A stretch of 64,000 nt of DNA, taken from assembly GCF_003386165.1 (NCBI RefSeq), contig NZ_QRDV01000006.1, positions 186,001 through 250,000 of the forward strand, in the 5' to 3' direction. A program made the translations under genes and the position numbers. The stretch comes from Winogradskyella eximia. Lineage in GTDB: Bacteria; Bacteroidota; Bacteroidia; Flavobacteriales; Flavobacteriaceae. Positions 40,201 through 50,600 of this stretch are shown here, piece by piece (the stretch's first letter is position 1; the number at the start of each line of letters is the position of its first letter). A model generated the notes under the pieces. That model searched no databases. It was not told the origin of the DNA and saw only the letters and a program-made list of their open reading frames with translations.

Positions 40201-42367
40201 ATCCATCACTATCAAATACAAAAGTTAAGGCTCCTGAAGGATCGGTAGATGTAAACGGACCCGGAATTACTGAACCTGTAAATATTCCAATTAAAGGATA
40301 GGTGTCATCAGGACCATCATAGACATATAGATCATCATACCCATCTTCAATATTAAAAGCCGTAAAGGTCACGACTACAATATCTCCCGGAAAATCTGGA
40401 AAAAAAGTGGTGGTTTCTAATTCAGATGGTGAGTAATTTCCACTTGAGCCACCACTATCATAAAATGTACTACCACAATCTGGCAGAGGTACGCAAGTTA
40501 TATCAGCGGACCAACCGTTATTTTGAATCGAACCATTACTGGTAAAGACGAAGGTAAGCGCACCTGTAGTTAAATCGGAAGATGTAAAAGCACCAGGAAT
40601 TGTTGTTCCCGAGAACGCACCCAATAAAGGATAGGTGGCATCAGGACCATCATAAATAGTTAAGATATCAGTGCCATTTTGGGTATTAAATGCTGTAAAG
40701 GTAGTTGTAACTAAGTAACCAGCAGTGTCTGGGTAATAGGTGGTTGTGGTTGTTTCGTTTGCAGCGTAATTTCCACCTGCTCCACCACTGTCGTAAACTG
40801 TACTGCCACAAACAGGTGTGCTACAAGTTAAATTAGCTTCCCAGCCACTGTATTCAACAGAGCCATCGCTATCAAACACAAAGGTTAAAGCACCTGAAGC
40901 ATCTGTAGATGTAAAAGGACCCGGAATTGTTGTACCTGAAAATACACCAATAAGTGGATAACTATCATCAGGTCCATCATAAACGTAAAGATCATCTATA
41001 AATTCAGTATAAAACGCAGTAAATGTAGCTGTTACAACATCGCCAGGAGTATCAGGAAAAAATGTGGTGGTTTCTAATTCATTAGAGATATAATCTCCAC
41101 TTGGTCCTCCACTATCATAAAATGTATTACCGCACGTTGGTGGTGTGAAACAGGTGATGTCAGCTGCCCATCCACTGCTTTGTATGCTATTGTTGCTCGT
41201 GAATACAAATGTAAGTGCTCCAGAATAGTCAGTAGACGTAAAAGGGCCTGGAATAGTAGAGCCAGAATACGTTCCAATTATAGGATAGGTGGTATTAGGA
41301 CCATCATAAACAGTTAATACATCATTACCGCTTTCGGTATTAAATGCTGTAAATGTTACGGTTATAATATCGCCAGGAGTATCTGGAAAAATGTTTACCA
41401 CTTGCGATTCGTTTGCCACATAGTTGCCTCCTGCACCACCATTATCATAAAATGTTTCACCACAAGATGGTGGTGCTGGTGGAGGGTCGCAAGTGATATC
41501 GGCTTCCCAGCCTGTACCAACATTGCTATCGTTGTCGCTTATAAATTCAAAAGTTATAGCTCCTGTAGGATTTCCTGCAACACTTGATGTGAATATGGCA
41601 GGCAGTCCTGATACTGTACCCAAAACAGGGTAGCTATTATCAGGGCCGTTATATACGGTTAACACATCTCCTGCATCCGGAATGTCAACAACTGTAAAAT
41701 CTACAGTGACCGTTCCTCCTGCAAAATAAGGAGTTATCGTTGTGGTTTCATCACCGGCATAATTATTAGTAGTTCCGCCTGCATCAATATATACATTACC
41801 ACATACAGGTAAGGATAAACAGGAAGTGGTGCCACCACCTCCACTTTGCTGAAAGTTAATAATCCCTTCATCACCATCAAAATTAGTTATTAATACTACA
41901 TAAACTTGTCCGGGTAATGCATTTAAAATGGACATTAATTCTGTTGGAGCAATATCAAAACTACAGTCCGTTATAATATCTGTGGCATAAGGGTAAAATG
42001 TTGGATCTGTGGTGTTGTTTGGGCAGGCAGCGCAATCTGTATAACTAATGTTTGTATTGGCATCATTAATATCGGTAAACGGTCCCCAAGCAATAAAATC
42101 GACATCGATAGGGTTGCCAAAAAGATCTTCTTGGTCGATATCAAAATACAAATCTCCTGGTTGATCAATAACCATATAGAAATAACTGGCATTAGGTATA
42201 GAGCCTAAACATCCAACAGGTGTAAAGTCTGTACCACCATACACATTATTAAAAGTTAATTGTGAATTACCAGAACAAAACTGTTCAGCACTTAAGATAT
42301 CTGTGCCTTGAGAAAATGACCAATTAATAGCCATAAATAGTGTGAGTATGAGTATTGTTTTTTTCAT
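37262..42367 (-). CDS. Giant T9SS-secreted protein with five CUB-like repeats
   Basis: The 1701 residues start with a signal peptide (MKKTILILTLFMAINWSFSQ) and an N-terminal module of about 165 residues. Five CUB-like repeats of about 110 residues follow (each CG..FYD.GG..GNY...E, then TVYDGP, TFVF.S..S and GW.ADITC). Then come an Ig-like domain, a MAM-like domain (DFESGLTD...WAIDNITLEG), the module shared with the next two giant genes (from KTWNGSQDSNWYVANNWTP) and a C-terminal T9SS sorting domain (IDVYDILGRTLF... ending VNGQQKIAKVIF). It is probably a cell-surface or released adhesin. CUB repeats often bind proteins or glycans, but the ligand is unknown. Confidence 0.85.
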   Translation of the reverse strand: MKKTILILTLFMAINWSFSQGTDILSAEQFCSGNSQLTFNNVYGGTDFTPVGCLGSIPNASYFYMVIDQPGDLYFDIDQEDLFGNPIDVDFIAWGPFTDINDANTNISYTDCAACPNNTTDPTFYPYATDIITDCSFDIAPTELMSILNALPGQVYVVLITNFDGDEGIINFQQSGGGGTTSCLSLPVCGNVYIDAGGTTNNYAGDETTTITPYFAGGTVTVDFTVVDIPDAGDVLTVYNGPDNSYPVLGTVSGLPAIFTSSVAGNPTGAITFEFISDNDSNVGTGWEADITCDPPPAPPSCGETFYDNGGAGGNYVANESQVVNIFPDTPGDIITVTFTAFNTESGNDVLTVYDGPNTTYPIIGTYSGSTIPGPFTSTDYSGALTFVFTSNNSIQSSGWAADITCFTPPTCGNTFYDSGGPSGDYISNELETTTFFPDTPGDVVTATFTAFYTEFIDDLYVYDGPDDSYPLIGVFSGTTIPGPFTSTDASGALTFVFDSDGSVEYSGWEANLTCSTPVCGSTVYDSGGAGGNYAANETTTTTYYPDTAGYLVTTTFTAFNTQNGTDILTIYDGPDATYPLLGAFSGTTIPGAFTSSDLTTGALTFVFTSNGSIQNNGWSADITCVPLPDCGSTFYDSGGSSGNYSPSELETTTFFPDFPGDIVVVTFTAFNIEDGYDDLYVYDGPDDTYPLIGIFTGSVIPGPFTSTDPSGALTFVFDSDGSYQLSGWAADITCISLCDDYITATTDGENCGEGTIDLNATATSGATDFYWYTTASGGTPIATTLTGDWITPIITSTTTYYVSVYNGTCESDRIPIVANILPEPSDVTISITPTPIGATGCNLQYAELTASGGEFSSAITQTVLELDFESGLTDNISGTWSTINNSIGGTPANAAWTIRPDSYYAFIYTFNSNDTSNFILSDSDDQGSGGNTNTELTSPVYSLEFFTSASLSYYHHYNDFGSTDNARVEISTDGGTTWETATSLRQYTTDQGDSDDFTQDTIDLSAYLGQTTLQIRFKYTAAWDIFWAIDNITLEGEMNIPSSDIIWSPTNGLFTDASLTTPYNGDPAATVYAAPNGTQIYTATAEGLNGCIKTETVSITRNGKTWNGSQDSNWYVANNWTPSGVPTIDDCIEIPDNALVPNYPITDKFQTPPPIPPLPAQARNVTLLDGAYIEIETNTELIIQEWLDVQGSAIFNLKSSASLIQIEDTATNTGNIHMQRSPNFDGSAIAGSEYVYWSSPVDNFQVNAISPGSAQLYYWQATVAGNGVGNHGNWYGASGTMEDGAGYIVKGLAGTPTTIPTTAYAVPNNTALFSGVPKNGVLTRQIFHGGYNGGPYAGVGNTATNEDDNWNLIGNPYPSAISANAFTNLNTNINGTVYLWDHNGAAVSAIDPFYENYVYNYDDNDYIEHNNTGSNPPGINDLFIASGQAFFVLMNNSASSGSNVTFNNSMRQAIPNYNNNVFSRNSETEESQNYNEKHRIWFDLLSPNNVTNSILVGYVHNATNSFDRLYDGYDFSSGDNSGFYSILDNEGLSIQGRALPFSEEDTVPLGIIANETGSHTITINTVDGLFLNETQNIYIEDTALNIIHDIRISPYQFTIGAGVHNDRFILRYTNNNLSIKDLDTISGIKVFEENDQLVVTSEHGTIASIDVYDILGRTLFYNHSINLDRYQISEFSPKNATLLLRIKLVNGQQKIAKVIF
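40140..41810 (-). repeat. Five in-gene repeats coding CUB-like domains
   Basis: Units of about 330 bases lie at about 40140-40480, 40490-40820, 40825-41140, 41145-41475 and 41490-41810. In protein order, units 2 and 4 share one subtype (DVLTVYDGP/DILTIYDGP, TFVFTSN) and units 3 and 5 another (DDLYVYDGPDD, TFVFDSDGS), an A-B-A-B pattern that points to duplication of a two-unit block. Confidence 0.75.
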
Positions 42368-42395
42368 AGTGTTTAGTATTATGCGCTATTAATAA

Positions 42396-42824
42396 TTACA
42401 AAAAACTAATGAATTGCCATTCGGTTTCAGTGGTGCAGTTGGTCTCGGTATCTATAATGACGGCTTGCCATTTAAAGCATTTAGCATTTAGGTCTCTATA
42501 GGTTATGGTGAGGTCTCCAATGCTATTTTTAGAAATATCCGAAATCTTAAAAATTTTGATTTGCCCTCTAATTTTCCCATCCAAGCCATTCCAGCAACTG
42601 CTTAATGGTTGTACTTCTATAGCCGCTTCTAGATGTTCTTTATGAGGTGTTTGAGAGAAATCCCAAGAAATGAGAGTTTCATTTACGGGTTCATTTGGTT
42701 TTGGGACACTTTGGCCTATAATGGTAAAATGCTCTACACAATTATTTGAGCTTGTGTTGGTTTGTTGCCCAGAAGCTGGAGCGCACATAAAAGCGAGTAA
42801 AAAATAAAGTAAAATTTTAATCAT
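42396..42824 (-). CDS. Small exported protein of unknown function
   Basis: This 142-residue protein has a signal peptide ending near PASGQ, then NNCVEHFTIIGQSVPKPNEP and four Cys in the mature part that could form disulfides (NNCVEH, SSCWNG, AKCFKW, TNCTTE). It has no T9SS tail. It is 28 bases upstream of the CUB protein and on the same strand, so it is probably cotranscribed with it. Function unknown. Confidence 0.65.
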   Translation of the reverse strand: MIKILLYFLLAFMCAPASGQQTNTSSNNCVEHFTIIGQSVPKPNEPVNETLISWDFSQTPHKEHLEAAIEVQPLSSCWNGLDGKIRGQIKIFKISDISKNSIGDLTITYRDLNAKCFKWQAVIIDTETNCTTETEWQFISFL

Positions 42825-42889
42825 ATAACCTCTGTATTTGGATGAGACTGTACCATAAATGTCACAGTTTGTGCTCTAGTAGAGGTTAT
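42825..42889. promoter_or_regulatory. Nested inverted repeat in the leader of the small exported protein gene
   Basis: Outer arms ATAACCTCT (42825-42833) and AGAGGTTAT (42881-42889) are perfect. Inner arms ACTGT and ACAGT lie within. It directly abuts the start codon at 42824. The rest of the gap to 43233 holds only the terminator at 43177. Confidence 0.4.
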
Positions 42890-43176
42890 TTGTAAAATGT
42901 AGATTTTGAGGGCTTTGATTCTTAAATGTAAGAAAAATTATAGATTTTAACGTTTTTTCAAGGATTAATTTAAAATTTTTGATAAAATATTGAAAAAACC
43001 GAATGATGATAACGTTAAATTTGGTATTACCCTCTTTTTCAGAGGATATGGTTGTGGTGTTTTGGTTTTAAAATAATTCTATTTAGTCTCATAATTAGAG
43101 GTTTAGTAGTGGAAAATATTGAAAGCTACTTTTCTGTTTTAAAGGTCTTCTTTGTTTTGTGATACATTGATGTATA

Positions 43177-43212
43177 AAAAAAGACCTTAATGATTTAGAT
43201 TAAGGTCTTTTT
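43177..43212 (-). terminator. Rho-independent terminator of the 1306-residue gene
   Basis: AAAAAGACCTTAAT and ATTAAGGTCTTTTT pair perfectly around a 7-base loop, 22 bases from the stop codon. Confidence 0.92.
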
Positions 43213-43233
43213 AAAAGTATTTAAAACTGATAA

Positions 43234-46200
43234 TTAGAATATCATTTTCGCTATTTTTTGCTGTCCGTTAACCAATTTTACTTTTACTATTAAAGTTGCA
43301 TTGTTAGGGCTAATGTCATTAATGGTAAAACGATCTGAGTTAATAGAACGCTTATTAAATAATGTGCGTCCTAGCATATCATATACTTCAATAGATGCAA
43401 TAGTTTCACGTGTTGAGGTGACTACTATAGTTTCGTTTTCTTCATACACTTTAATACCATTATCTAGTTCAAAATCGTCTACGCTTAAGGTGCTTGCTCT
43501 ATAGGTTAAAATAAATCTATCGTTTATTATACCAATTTCACTTGTAAATAGATAAGGTGCACTATTCAAATTATGTGTAATACCAGTGGTGGCATCTTCA
43601 ATATATATGTGCTGTTCTGTATTAGAAAATAAGCCTTCTAACGTATTAATAGCTATGGTTTGCATGCCAGCTTCAGTAACGTTAATACCTAAAGGTACTC
43701 GGTCTGTATCTACAAATGGAGTTTGCCTTCCTTGAATAAGATACGCATCATCCTCTATCATAGAATACAGGTTTAAACCTGCTCCTCTAGTGTGTTTGGC
43801 ATCAAACGAGCGGTCTCTTTCATTAGTGGCTCCATCAATATAACCAATTAAAGTAGTATTAGTGTTACCAGAAGGATTAATAAAATCTAACCAAATTCTA
43901 TGTTTATCTTCTGTATTTGCTTCAGTGTTTTCTACTGTAGATGTATCTGCACTTCTATAAAATTGATCATTTCTATTACCTGCATTTCTCATATAATTTT
44001 CGAAATATACAGTTTCAGTAGTGTTTGCTGAGAAGTCTGTCATTAATACAAAAAAGCCTTGACCAGAAGCCACAAAACCTTTGTAAGGAGTTGGTAGAGA
44101 ATTACCAGTAGCATTAACCGCTAAGTAATCTGCATTACTGTAGCTATAAGTGAACTCGTCGTAAAAAGATTGCCCATTGGTACCTATATCTGTATTATGT
44201 GTCCATATGTACGCCGTACCATCAATAAAACTACTATGAGCCGGATGGTATAAAAAATCTTCTAAGTGTAAAGCAGAAGGGTATGGGTTTCCTATAAAAT
44301 TCCAATTATCATCCTCACTAGTTACGTTAAGGCTAGTTGCAGCATATGGTATATAACTGTAGGGTGCTCCTGTATAATCTCCTTTACCAATGGTTTGTGC
44401 AATTGAACCATTATTTGGTGTTCCAGAAAACACAGCGGTTAGTGGTGCTGGTGTTGCTCCATGGCCTGTAGGTGCTTTTATAGCATACCCTTTACCAGGT
44501 GACATGACGCCTGTATTCGCAGCTTGCCAATCTCCATAATCATTAGGATTATTATCTGGTGGAGGTCCAGGTGCACGTGTGCCTACAGTTGGTAACCATT
44601 CATATTTAAAGCCATTGGGTGTACCTGGTGATACATTTTCTATATTAAATGCTGTTACTGGAGACGACCAATATACATAGTCATTTTCTCTAACGGTTGC
44701 TGTTCTAGCAATTTGAAACGTACCATTAACTGTATTTGCCACATCGTTTATTTGCACTAAGCTAGCGCTATCATCTATGGAGTAGGTTCCTCCAGCTTCT
44801 ACTGTTACCGCATCTGTTATGGTTAATGATGAGTTAGAAGCTTGTGCCAATAAGCCACCACTTTGTACAATAAGTCTATTACCTAAACCATCTATACCTG
44901 TATTAATAACAGGTGCATTGGCTACGTTAGGTACTACCACACAATCTGTATCGTCTGGTATACCTGATGGTGACCAGTTTCCTGCTGTGTTCCAATCGGA
45001 GTCAATAGCACCAGTCCAAACTTTTCCGATAATAAAATTAGCTGGTGTTCTTACTGTTGGTGATGTGGCACATGCAGCCCAATAGGTGTAAATCCCTGTT
45101 GTATTTGAGTCTGGTAATCCAGAACCTGCAACACCTACCGGATCAAAATCAACACCTGAGAAAATTGGTGAGCCTCCTGATGCAGAAGTGTACCAATCCA
45201 TAGAGCCAACTATAGGACCCAGTAACGACCCAGGACCTGCAATATTCCATGTATAAGAACCTGTATGTGTTGTGTCAAAAGAACTACTCCATTTTGTGGT
45301 AATTAAAGTATAATTAATTCCTGCGGTTAGGTTAACCACAAGTTGAGGTTCTAAGCTAGGGCCAGAATCATCATCCCCTAAAATCCATGTGCCAGTGGCG
45401 CAAGAACCTGGTGTAAAAGTACCATCATTAACCACTATGTATGCCATAGCATCAAAATCTGGTGTGGGCGCATCCATTTCAAATGTGTAACTACCTGTAA
45501 CATCTACAGAAAAATCTATTGCATCGTAATTAGATGTTTGCGATTTAAATGCACAAGTTGCAGAAGAACCAGCACTTAATGTTGGTAAATCTGGTTGCGC
45601 AGCAACTGGGTCTGTGGCTGCGTCCATAGCACCATTTAATTGTGTGCCTAAATTAACCGGAGCAGCACATGCAGAAGAGGTTGCTGTTAGGTAATTTGGA
45701 CCAAGGTCTCCTGGACAAATTGAAACATCTGTTGTTGTAGGTGGACTTACCAATGTTGAAAAGGATTCTGGACCAAACCAATTACCAGTACCGCCAAAAC
45801 TTGTATCACAAATAGATCTTACCCAAACATAGTACGTAGTACCGTCTGCAAGACCAGTTAAGTTGGCTGTTGTAGTTACATTATTAGTAGTGCCTGTTGC
45901 TATTTGGTTAGCAAGAGGTACATTAGTGTTTGTTGTTACAAAATATTCATAACCTATACTTGGTATTGGTGAGGCAGCTGTCCAGCCAATAGTAGCAGTT
46001 GTAAAGTCTATAGTAGAAATCGTAATGGCAGAAGGATCGTTGACACACGTAGTATTAGCTACTCTTAGTGTATAATCTTCTGCTTCACCATTAGTTATTG
46101 CACTACAAGAATTTGGATCTATGGCGTTGTAATTTGCTCTTATACGCATTCTGTAATCACCAGGTGTTGTTGCAGGTGGTACCACAAAATCGGCATCAAC

Positions 46201-47154
46201 GTTTGTGACGTAAGCACCAGAAGCATATACTTTTTCTCCAGCATCTGTAAATACACCGTTGTTGTTAAAATCTACCCAAATATTAAATCCATAAGTTGAA
46301 AAGACACCTTGAAACTCGGCTATAAAATCTACTACACCACCAGGGAACTGTTCTACAATTTCTGTTGCAGTATTGTCTTCGTAACCTGATGCAGCTAAAC
46401 CAGAACCTAAATTAGAAATGTCTAAAGCTGCTCCGCCTACATTGGTATAGAAATCCTCTATCCAATACGATGTACCACTAGAACTCGGTGTGCAATAAGA
46501 TATTATAGTTTGTGTTACAATGCTAATATTATCTATAGCTGCAGGTGTAGTGCCAGTTGATGTATTGTTATTTCTCCATTCAAAGACGAGTTGTGCAGTA
46601 GTGCCAGCATAAGTACTTGGGATGGTTATTGTGGTGTTTGTCCAAGTTGCTTGCGAATTATAATCTACACCAAGTTGTACGCTTCCTGCAGGCACTGTAG
46701 CTGTAATGGAGCCATATCCTATAGCGGAACCACCTGGTACCAGCCAAACTCTTAAATAATCTTCTCCATCACCAACTCCTTTCCAGTCAAAATTTAACGT
46801 AATATCATTTTCTGGTGCAGGAAATGTTACGTCACGATAAATCTTTGGGCTGTTAGGATCTTGACTCGTAGCTCCATAAGAATAGGGAGGAATTGGTGCA
46901 CTAAGATTGTTAGTGATATAAGCACTCGCACCTGTTGGGCTGGCAGCTGCAGTGTTTAGCGCCCACTTACTCCATGTATTGAAAGGCAATATGGGTGGAA
47001 GACCTGTAGGTCCATTTTCAAGTGTCCATCCATTAGCTGCGAAATCTGCACCGTTCTCAAAACCACCATCTCCTGCTGGATCAATAAGTGTTGTTTGAGC
47101 GTTAATTAAAGTACCAAATATTATTGCAAAAGCAAAGAGTATTTTTTTAAGCAT
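43234..47154 (-). CDS. Giant T9SS-secreted protein with GEVED and fibronectin type III domains
   Basis: This 1306-residue protein has a signal peptide (MLKKILFAFAIIFGTLINAQ) and an N-terminal jelly-roll-like domain of about 195 residues. Next come a GEVED domain (WVDFNNNGVFTDAGEKVY, GEAEDYTLRV), a fibronectin III domain (TIGWTAASP, YYVWVRSICD), a further domain of about 230 residues, the shared module (from KVWTGAIDSDWNTAGNWSP, near 715) and the T9SS sorting domain (EVYDMLGRTLF... VNGQQKIAKMIF). Its C-terminal 90 residues are nearly the same as in the CUB protein. Likely surface exposed; function unknown. Confidence 0.85.
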   Translation of the reverse strand: MLKKILFAFAIIFGTLINAQTTLIDPAGDGGFENGADFAANGWTLENGPTGLPPILPFNTWSKWALNTAAASPTGASAYITNNLSAPIPPYSYGATSQDPNSPKIYRDVTFPAPENDITLNFDWKGVGDGEDYLRVWLVPGGSAIGYGSITATVPAGSVQLGVDYNSQATWTNTTITIPSTYAGTTAQLVFEWRNNNTSTGTTPAAIDNISIVTQTIISYCTPSSSGTSYWIEDFYTNVGGAALDISNLGSGLAASGYEDNTATEIVEQFPGGVVDFIAEFQGVFSTYGFNIWVDFNNNGVFTDAGEKVYASGAYVTNVDADFVVPPATTPGDYRMRIRANYNAIDPNSCSAITNGEAEDYTLRVANTTCVNDPSAITISTIDFTTATIGWTAASPIPSIGYEYFVTTNTNVPLANQIATGTTNNVTTTANLTGLADGTTYYVWVRSICDTSFGGTGNWFGPESFSTLVSPPTTTDVSICPGDLGPNYLTATSSACAAPVNLGTQLNGAMDAATDPVAAQPDLPTLSAGSSATCAFKSQTSNYDAIDFSVDVTGSYTFEMDAPTPDFDAMAYIVVNDGTFTPGSCATGTWILGDDDSGPSLEPQLVVNLTAGINYTLITTKWSSSFDTTHTGSYTWNIAGPGSLLGPIVGSMDWYTSASGGSPIFSGVDFDPVGVAGSGLPDSNTTGIYTYWAACATSPTVRTPANFIIGKVWTGAIDSDWNTAGNWSPSGIPDDTDCVVVPNVANAPVINTGIDGLGNRLIVQSGGLLAQASNSSLTITDAVTVEAGGTYSIDDSASLVQINDVANTVNGTFQIARTATVRENDYVYWSSPVTAFNIENVSPGTPNGFKYEWLPTVGTRAPGPPPDNNPNDYGDWQAANTGVMSPGKGYAIKAPTGHGATPAPLTAVFSGTPNNGSIAQTIGKGDYTGAPYSYIPYAATSLNVTSEDDNWNFIGNPYPSALHLEDFLYHPAHSSFIDGTAYIWTHNTDIGTNGQSFYDEFTYSYSNADYLAVNATGNSLPTPYKGFVASGQGFFVLMTDFSANTTETVYFENYMRNAGNRNDQFYRSADTSTVENTEANTEDKHRIWLDFINPSGNTNTTLIGYIDGATNERDRSFDAKHTRGAGLNLYSMIEDDAYLIQGRQTPFVDTDRVPLGINVTEAGMQTIAINTLEGLFSNTEQHIYIEDATTGITHNLNSAPYLFTSEIGIINDRFILTYRASTLSVDDFELDNGIKVYEENETIVVTSTRETIASIEVYDMLGRTLFNKRSINSDRFTINDISPNNATLIVKVKLVNGQQKIAKMIF

Positions 47155-47681
47155 GTATTCTATTTTTTAATGTAGGGTTAAATAATATTAGGATACGCTT
47201 AGACATCCTTTTTTGTAATCTGAATTATTAATTAATTATGCCATTTTCAGTACGTTAACTTAGAGTAAATGTTACCCTGTTGTTAAGCAACTGTTAAGGA
47301 GTTAAAATAGAATTATTCTAGGTTTTTTAATTGATTCTTAATTTATTCTCGACAAAACTCAAAAAACGCTGGTTAAAAGTGTGGTTTTTGTAGTGTTTAA
47401 TTGTGTTATTGGTAAGGTAATTGCTAAAATTTCAACTTTTTATATTAAAAATTTCATCGGTTATTAACGAAAAAGTAATGTTAGAAGGTTCTTGTTTTGT
47501 AGGAAATATAAACACCGCTTTTTGGTGTTTAGAGTTGTTTGAAGTCTACTAAATGGCTTATAAGTTTAATATAAAAACATAAGCCTAAAATGGAGTTGTA
47601 AAACAACAAAAAGTCCTAACGTTTTATTGTTAGGACTTTTGCTTTATGCTTAAGACTAAGTCTTAGTATTTATTTGAATGT
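47155..47681. other. Intergenic region between two giant T9SS genes
   Basis: This 527-base AT-rich region has no credible gene on either strand. It holds one terminator (47609-47640) and presumably the promoter of the 1306-residue gene, which I could not place. Confidence 0.5.
47609..47640 (-). terminator. Rho-independent terminator of the 1521-residue gene
   Basis: AAAAGTCCTAAC and GTTAGGACTTTT pair perfectly around an 8-base loop, 42 bases from the stop codon; a T-run follows on the minus strand. Confidence 0.9.
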
Positions 47682-50600
47682 TTAAGGTTGTTTTACCATC
47701 ACTTTTTTAGATAGTGTGCCACCATTGGCTAGAGATACTGTTACCACATAAGTACCACTACTTAAGTTGTTGGTTGGGTAGCTGTAGTTGATGTTCTCTA
47801 CATTTAATTTTTTGTGAATTAAACGGCCTGTGATATCAAAAAGTTCAAAGGTTTTAATAAAGCTTTGTGTAGAGGTCGCTTCAATCGTTTGGCTTAACGC
47901 TCTAATATCTACATTAGTCATTATTTCTTGATCGGCAATACTTAATGTTTCTGAAGTAAATCTTAGTAAAAATCGTTCTTTAAACACACCCAAGTCTGTT
48001 GTGAAAATGTATGGGTTTGCTTTTAAATCGTGTATAATATTAAGTTCAGTATCTTCTAAATAAATATTTTGATCAGAGTAGGCAAATAAACCATCTACAG
48101 TGTTAAGTGCAATAGTAAACTGGCCTTGTGCAGGTGCTTGGTATCCTAAAGGAATAATATCTGCATCATCAAAAGGTAACGCTTTACCGTTAATGGTAAG
48201 TTTGTTTTCCTTTTCTGTATCATTTAAGATAGAATAAAACTGGTAGTTGGTATCGTTTAATAAATATCCATCAAATAATCTATCAATTTCATCAGTTGCG
48301 CCAGAAGCATAACCCACTAATACAGATAACGCTTTGTCATTGCTATCAATTAGGTCTAACCAAATTCTGTGTTTTTCTTCGGCAACAGTTTCGGTGACTG
48401 TGTTTTCGTTTGTGCCTCTGTAGAACTCATCATTTGCATATACGCCTCTCATACCATTGTTAAATACAATACCACTTGGTCTTGGTGAAGAGTGCAGAAG
48501 CTGTACAAAAAAGCCTTGGCCAGATGCAATATAACCGTTAAAGCCAGGAGGTGTAGAACCTAAACTATTGGCACTTAGATAATCGTTTTCAGAATAATTA
48601 TATTGAAAACCTTCATAAAAAGGGTCATCTACACTTGTACTTGGTGCTGCTGTATGTCTCCAGAAATAAAGTGTACCATCAATATATGGATTTGCACTAG
48701 TAAAGGCTGTTAACGAAATAGCAGAAGGGTATGGATTACCCATTAAATTCCAGTTATCATCTTCAGCATTAGATGTGTTACCAATACCAGCATAATTTCC
48801 ACCATTATAAGTACCTCTAGTAATGTAGTGTGTAATTTGACCGTTGTTAAGTTTACCTTCAAATTCAGCATTGTCGGTTAAAGGAGTACCTTCTAAATCT
48901 CTAATGGCATAACCTTGTCCTAGAGCCATATTGCCAGAAGCATAGGTCCATTCTCCATGTTTACCAGCGCTACCATTATCTACAGTAGGTATCCATTCAA
49001 AAATGCTGTAATATGGTGTACTTGGTGAAACATTTGATACATCAAAAGTTTCTACAGGAGTTGACCAATACACGTAATCGAAATTGTTTAATGCCGCAAC
49101 TTCGCGTTGTACTCTAGCCGAACCTGTATTTTGGTTGGTAGCAACGTCTTTAATTTGGATAACACTAGCGCTATCGTTGATTTCAAAATCACCTGTTGGT
49201 TTAATAATTATAACATCTTCTATGGTTAAAGTAGAGTTAGATTGTTGGGTTAAAACAGCTCCATCTTCAATTTCTAAATTATAACCGAGACCGTCAGTGC
49301 TGCCTTGTATTACAGGATCATTTCCGGTAACAGGTATTAAAATACAATCTGAAGCTACAGGAACACCTACAGGAGTCCAGTTATTTGCGTTTTCCCAAGC
49401 TGTACTTTGCGAACCGTTCCAAGTTTTTTGACCATCTACAGTTACTGTTGTACTATTGCTTTCTTTGATGACGTCTCCATTACATAATGTGTAAGTTACT
49501 TCAGCGAAATAGGTTGTAGTAGTTGAAGGAGTCACGGTAATTTGATTATCATTATTAGGATCTGGAATTACAATACCATCAGCTATTGGACCTTCGTACC
49601 ATTTTAATTCTGTAATAGCTGGCCCACTTGGTACAAATCTCCAGGCTTCGTTAGTTGCCGTCCAGTTAGGGTCTAGTGTGTTTCTTCCAGGCGCTACAGT
49701 TGCAGAACCAGAATCTTTTTGAATTCCAATTGCAGCGTTTCCATCATTCCACGGATCACTTCCAAAATTTGGGGAACCCGCTGCGTCAATATTTTTATCT
49801 TTGATATAGACCTCTATAATATTTGTGTTTTCATAGAACACAATCATACCAGAGTATAAAATAGAATTATCATAAAACATAGGTACGTCTGACCAAGCAG
49901 CAACTAAAGCTTGACAGCCTGAATCTAAATTGATGAGCTGATATCCAATTTCACCGCCAACACTTGGGTCAACGTCATGATGAGCTCCATAAATAGATGG
50001 GCCAAAATAGTAGTCTGAACCGCTATTACCTGCATTTTTTGTGTTAGGGATATCTCTTGTTGTTCTCCATCCAGAAGGGCTATTTTCTAATCTATCAGCA
50101 TCAAATGAGATAACACCATTAGACCCAATAACTATTGAAGAATAAGTATTGCCATAAAAACAAAAGTTAAAAGGTAATGTGATTTCTGGTGACCAAACAT
50201 CATCTTGATTTACACTTACCGCGTTTTCTAAACAACTAAATTGGAAAGGTGGATTGTACGGAATAGATTCTACATTATAGCTAGAAGTGTCTCCTAATTC
50301 TAAATAATTGGCCTCAATTGTAGTCTCAGGAATAGAACAGGCTACAGGTGGTGGAGCTGTACTGCCAAGCCCTAAGCCTCCAAGCTGAACAAAAGGACAG
50401 CCTAAATCTGATGTTCCATTGGCATAAGAAATAGAACAAGGTGCAGTAACAGTTAAGGTGTAATCTTCTGCTTCACCACCAGAACTACTAATAGAACATG
50501 GACTTGGGGTTCTGTCTCCCCAATCTGCTACAATTCTCATTCTATAACTTCCCACAGCAGTTGCAGCTGGTATTGTAAATGATGAGCTAATTGGGTCGCC

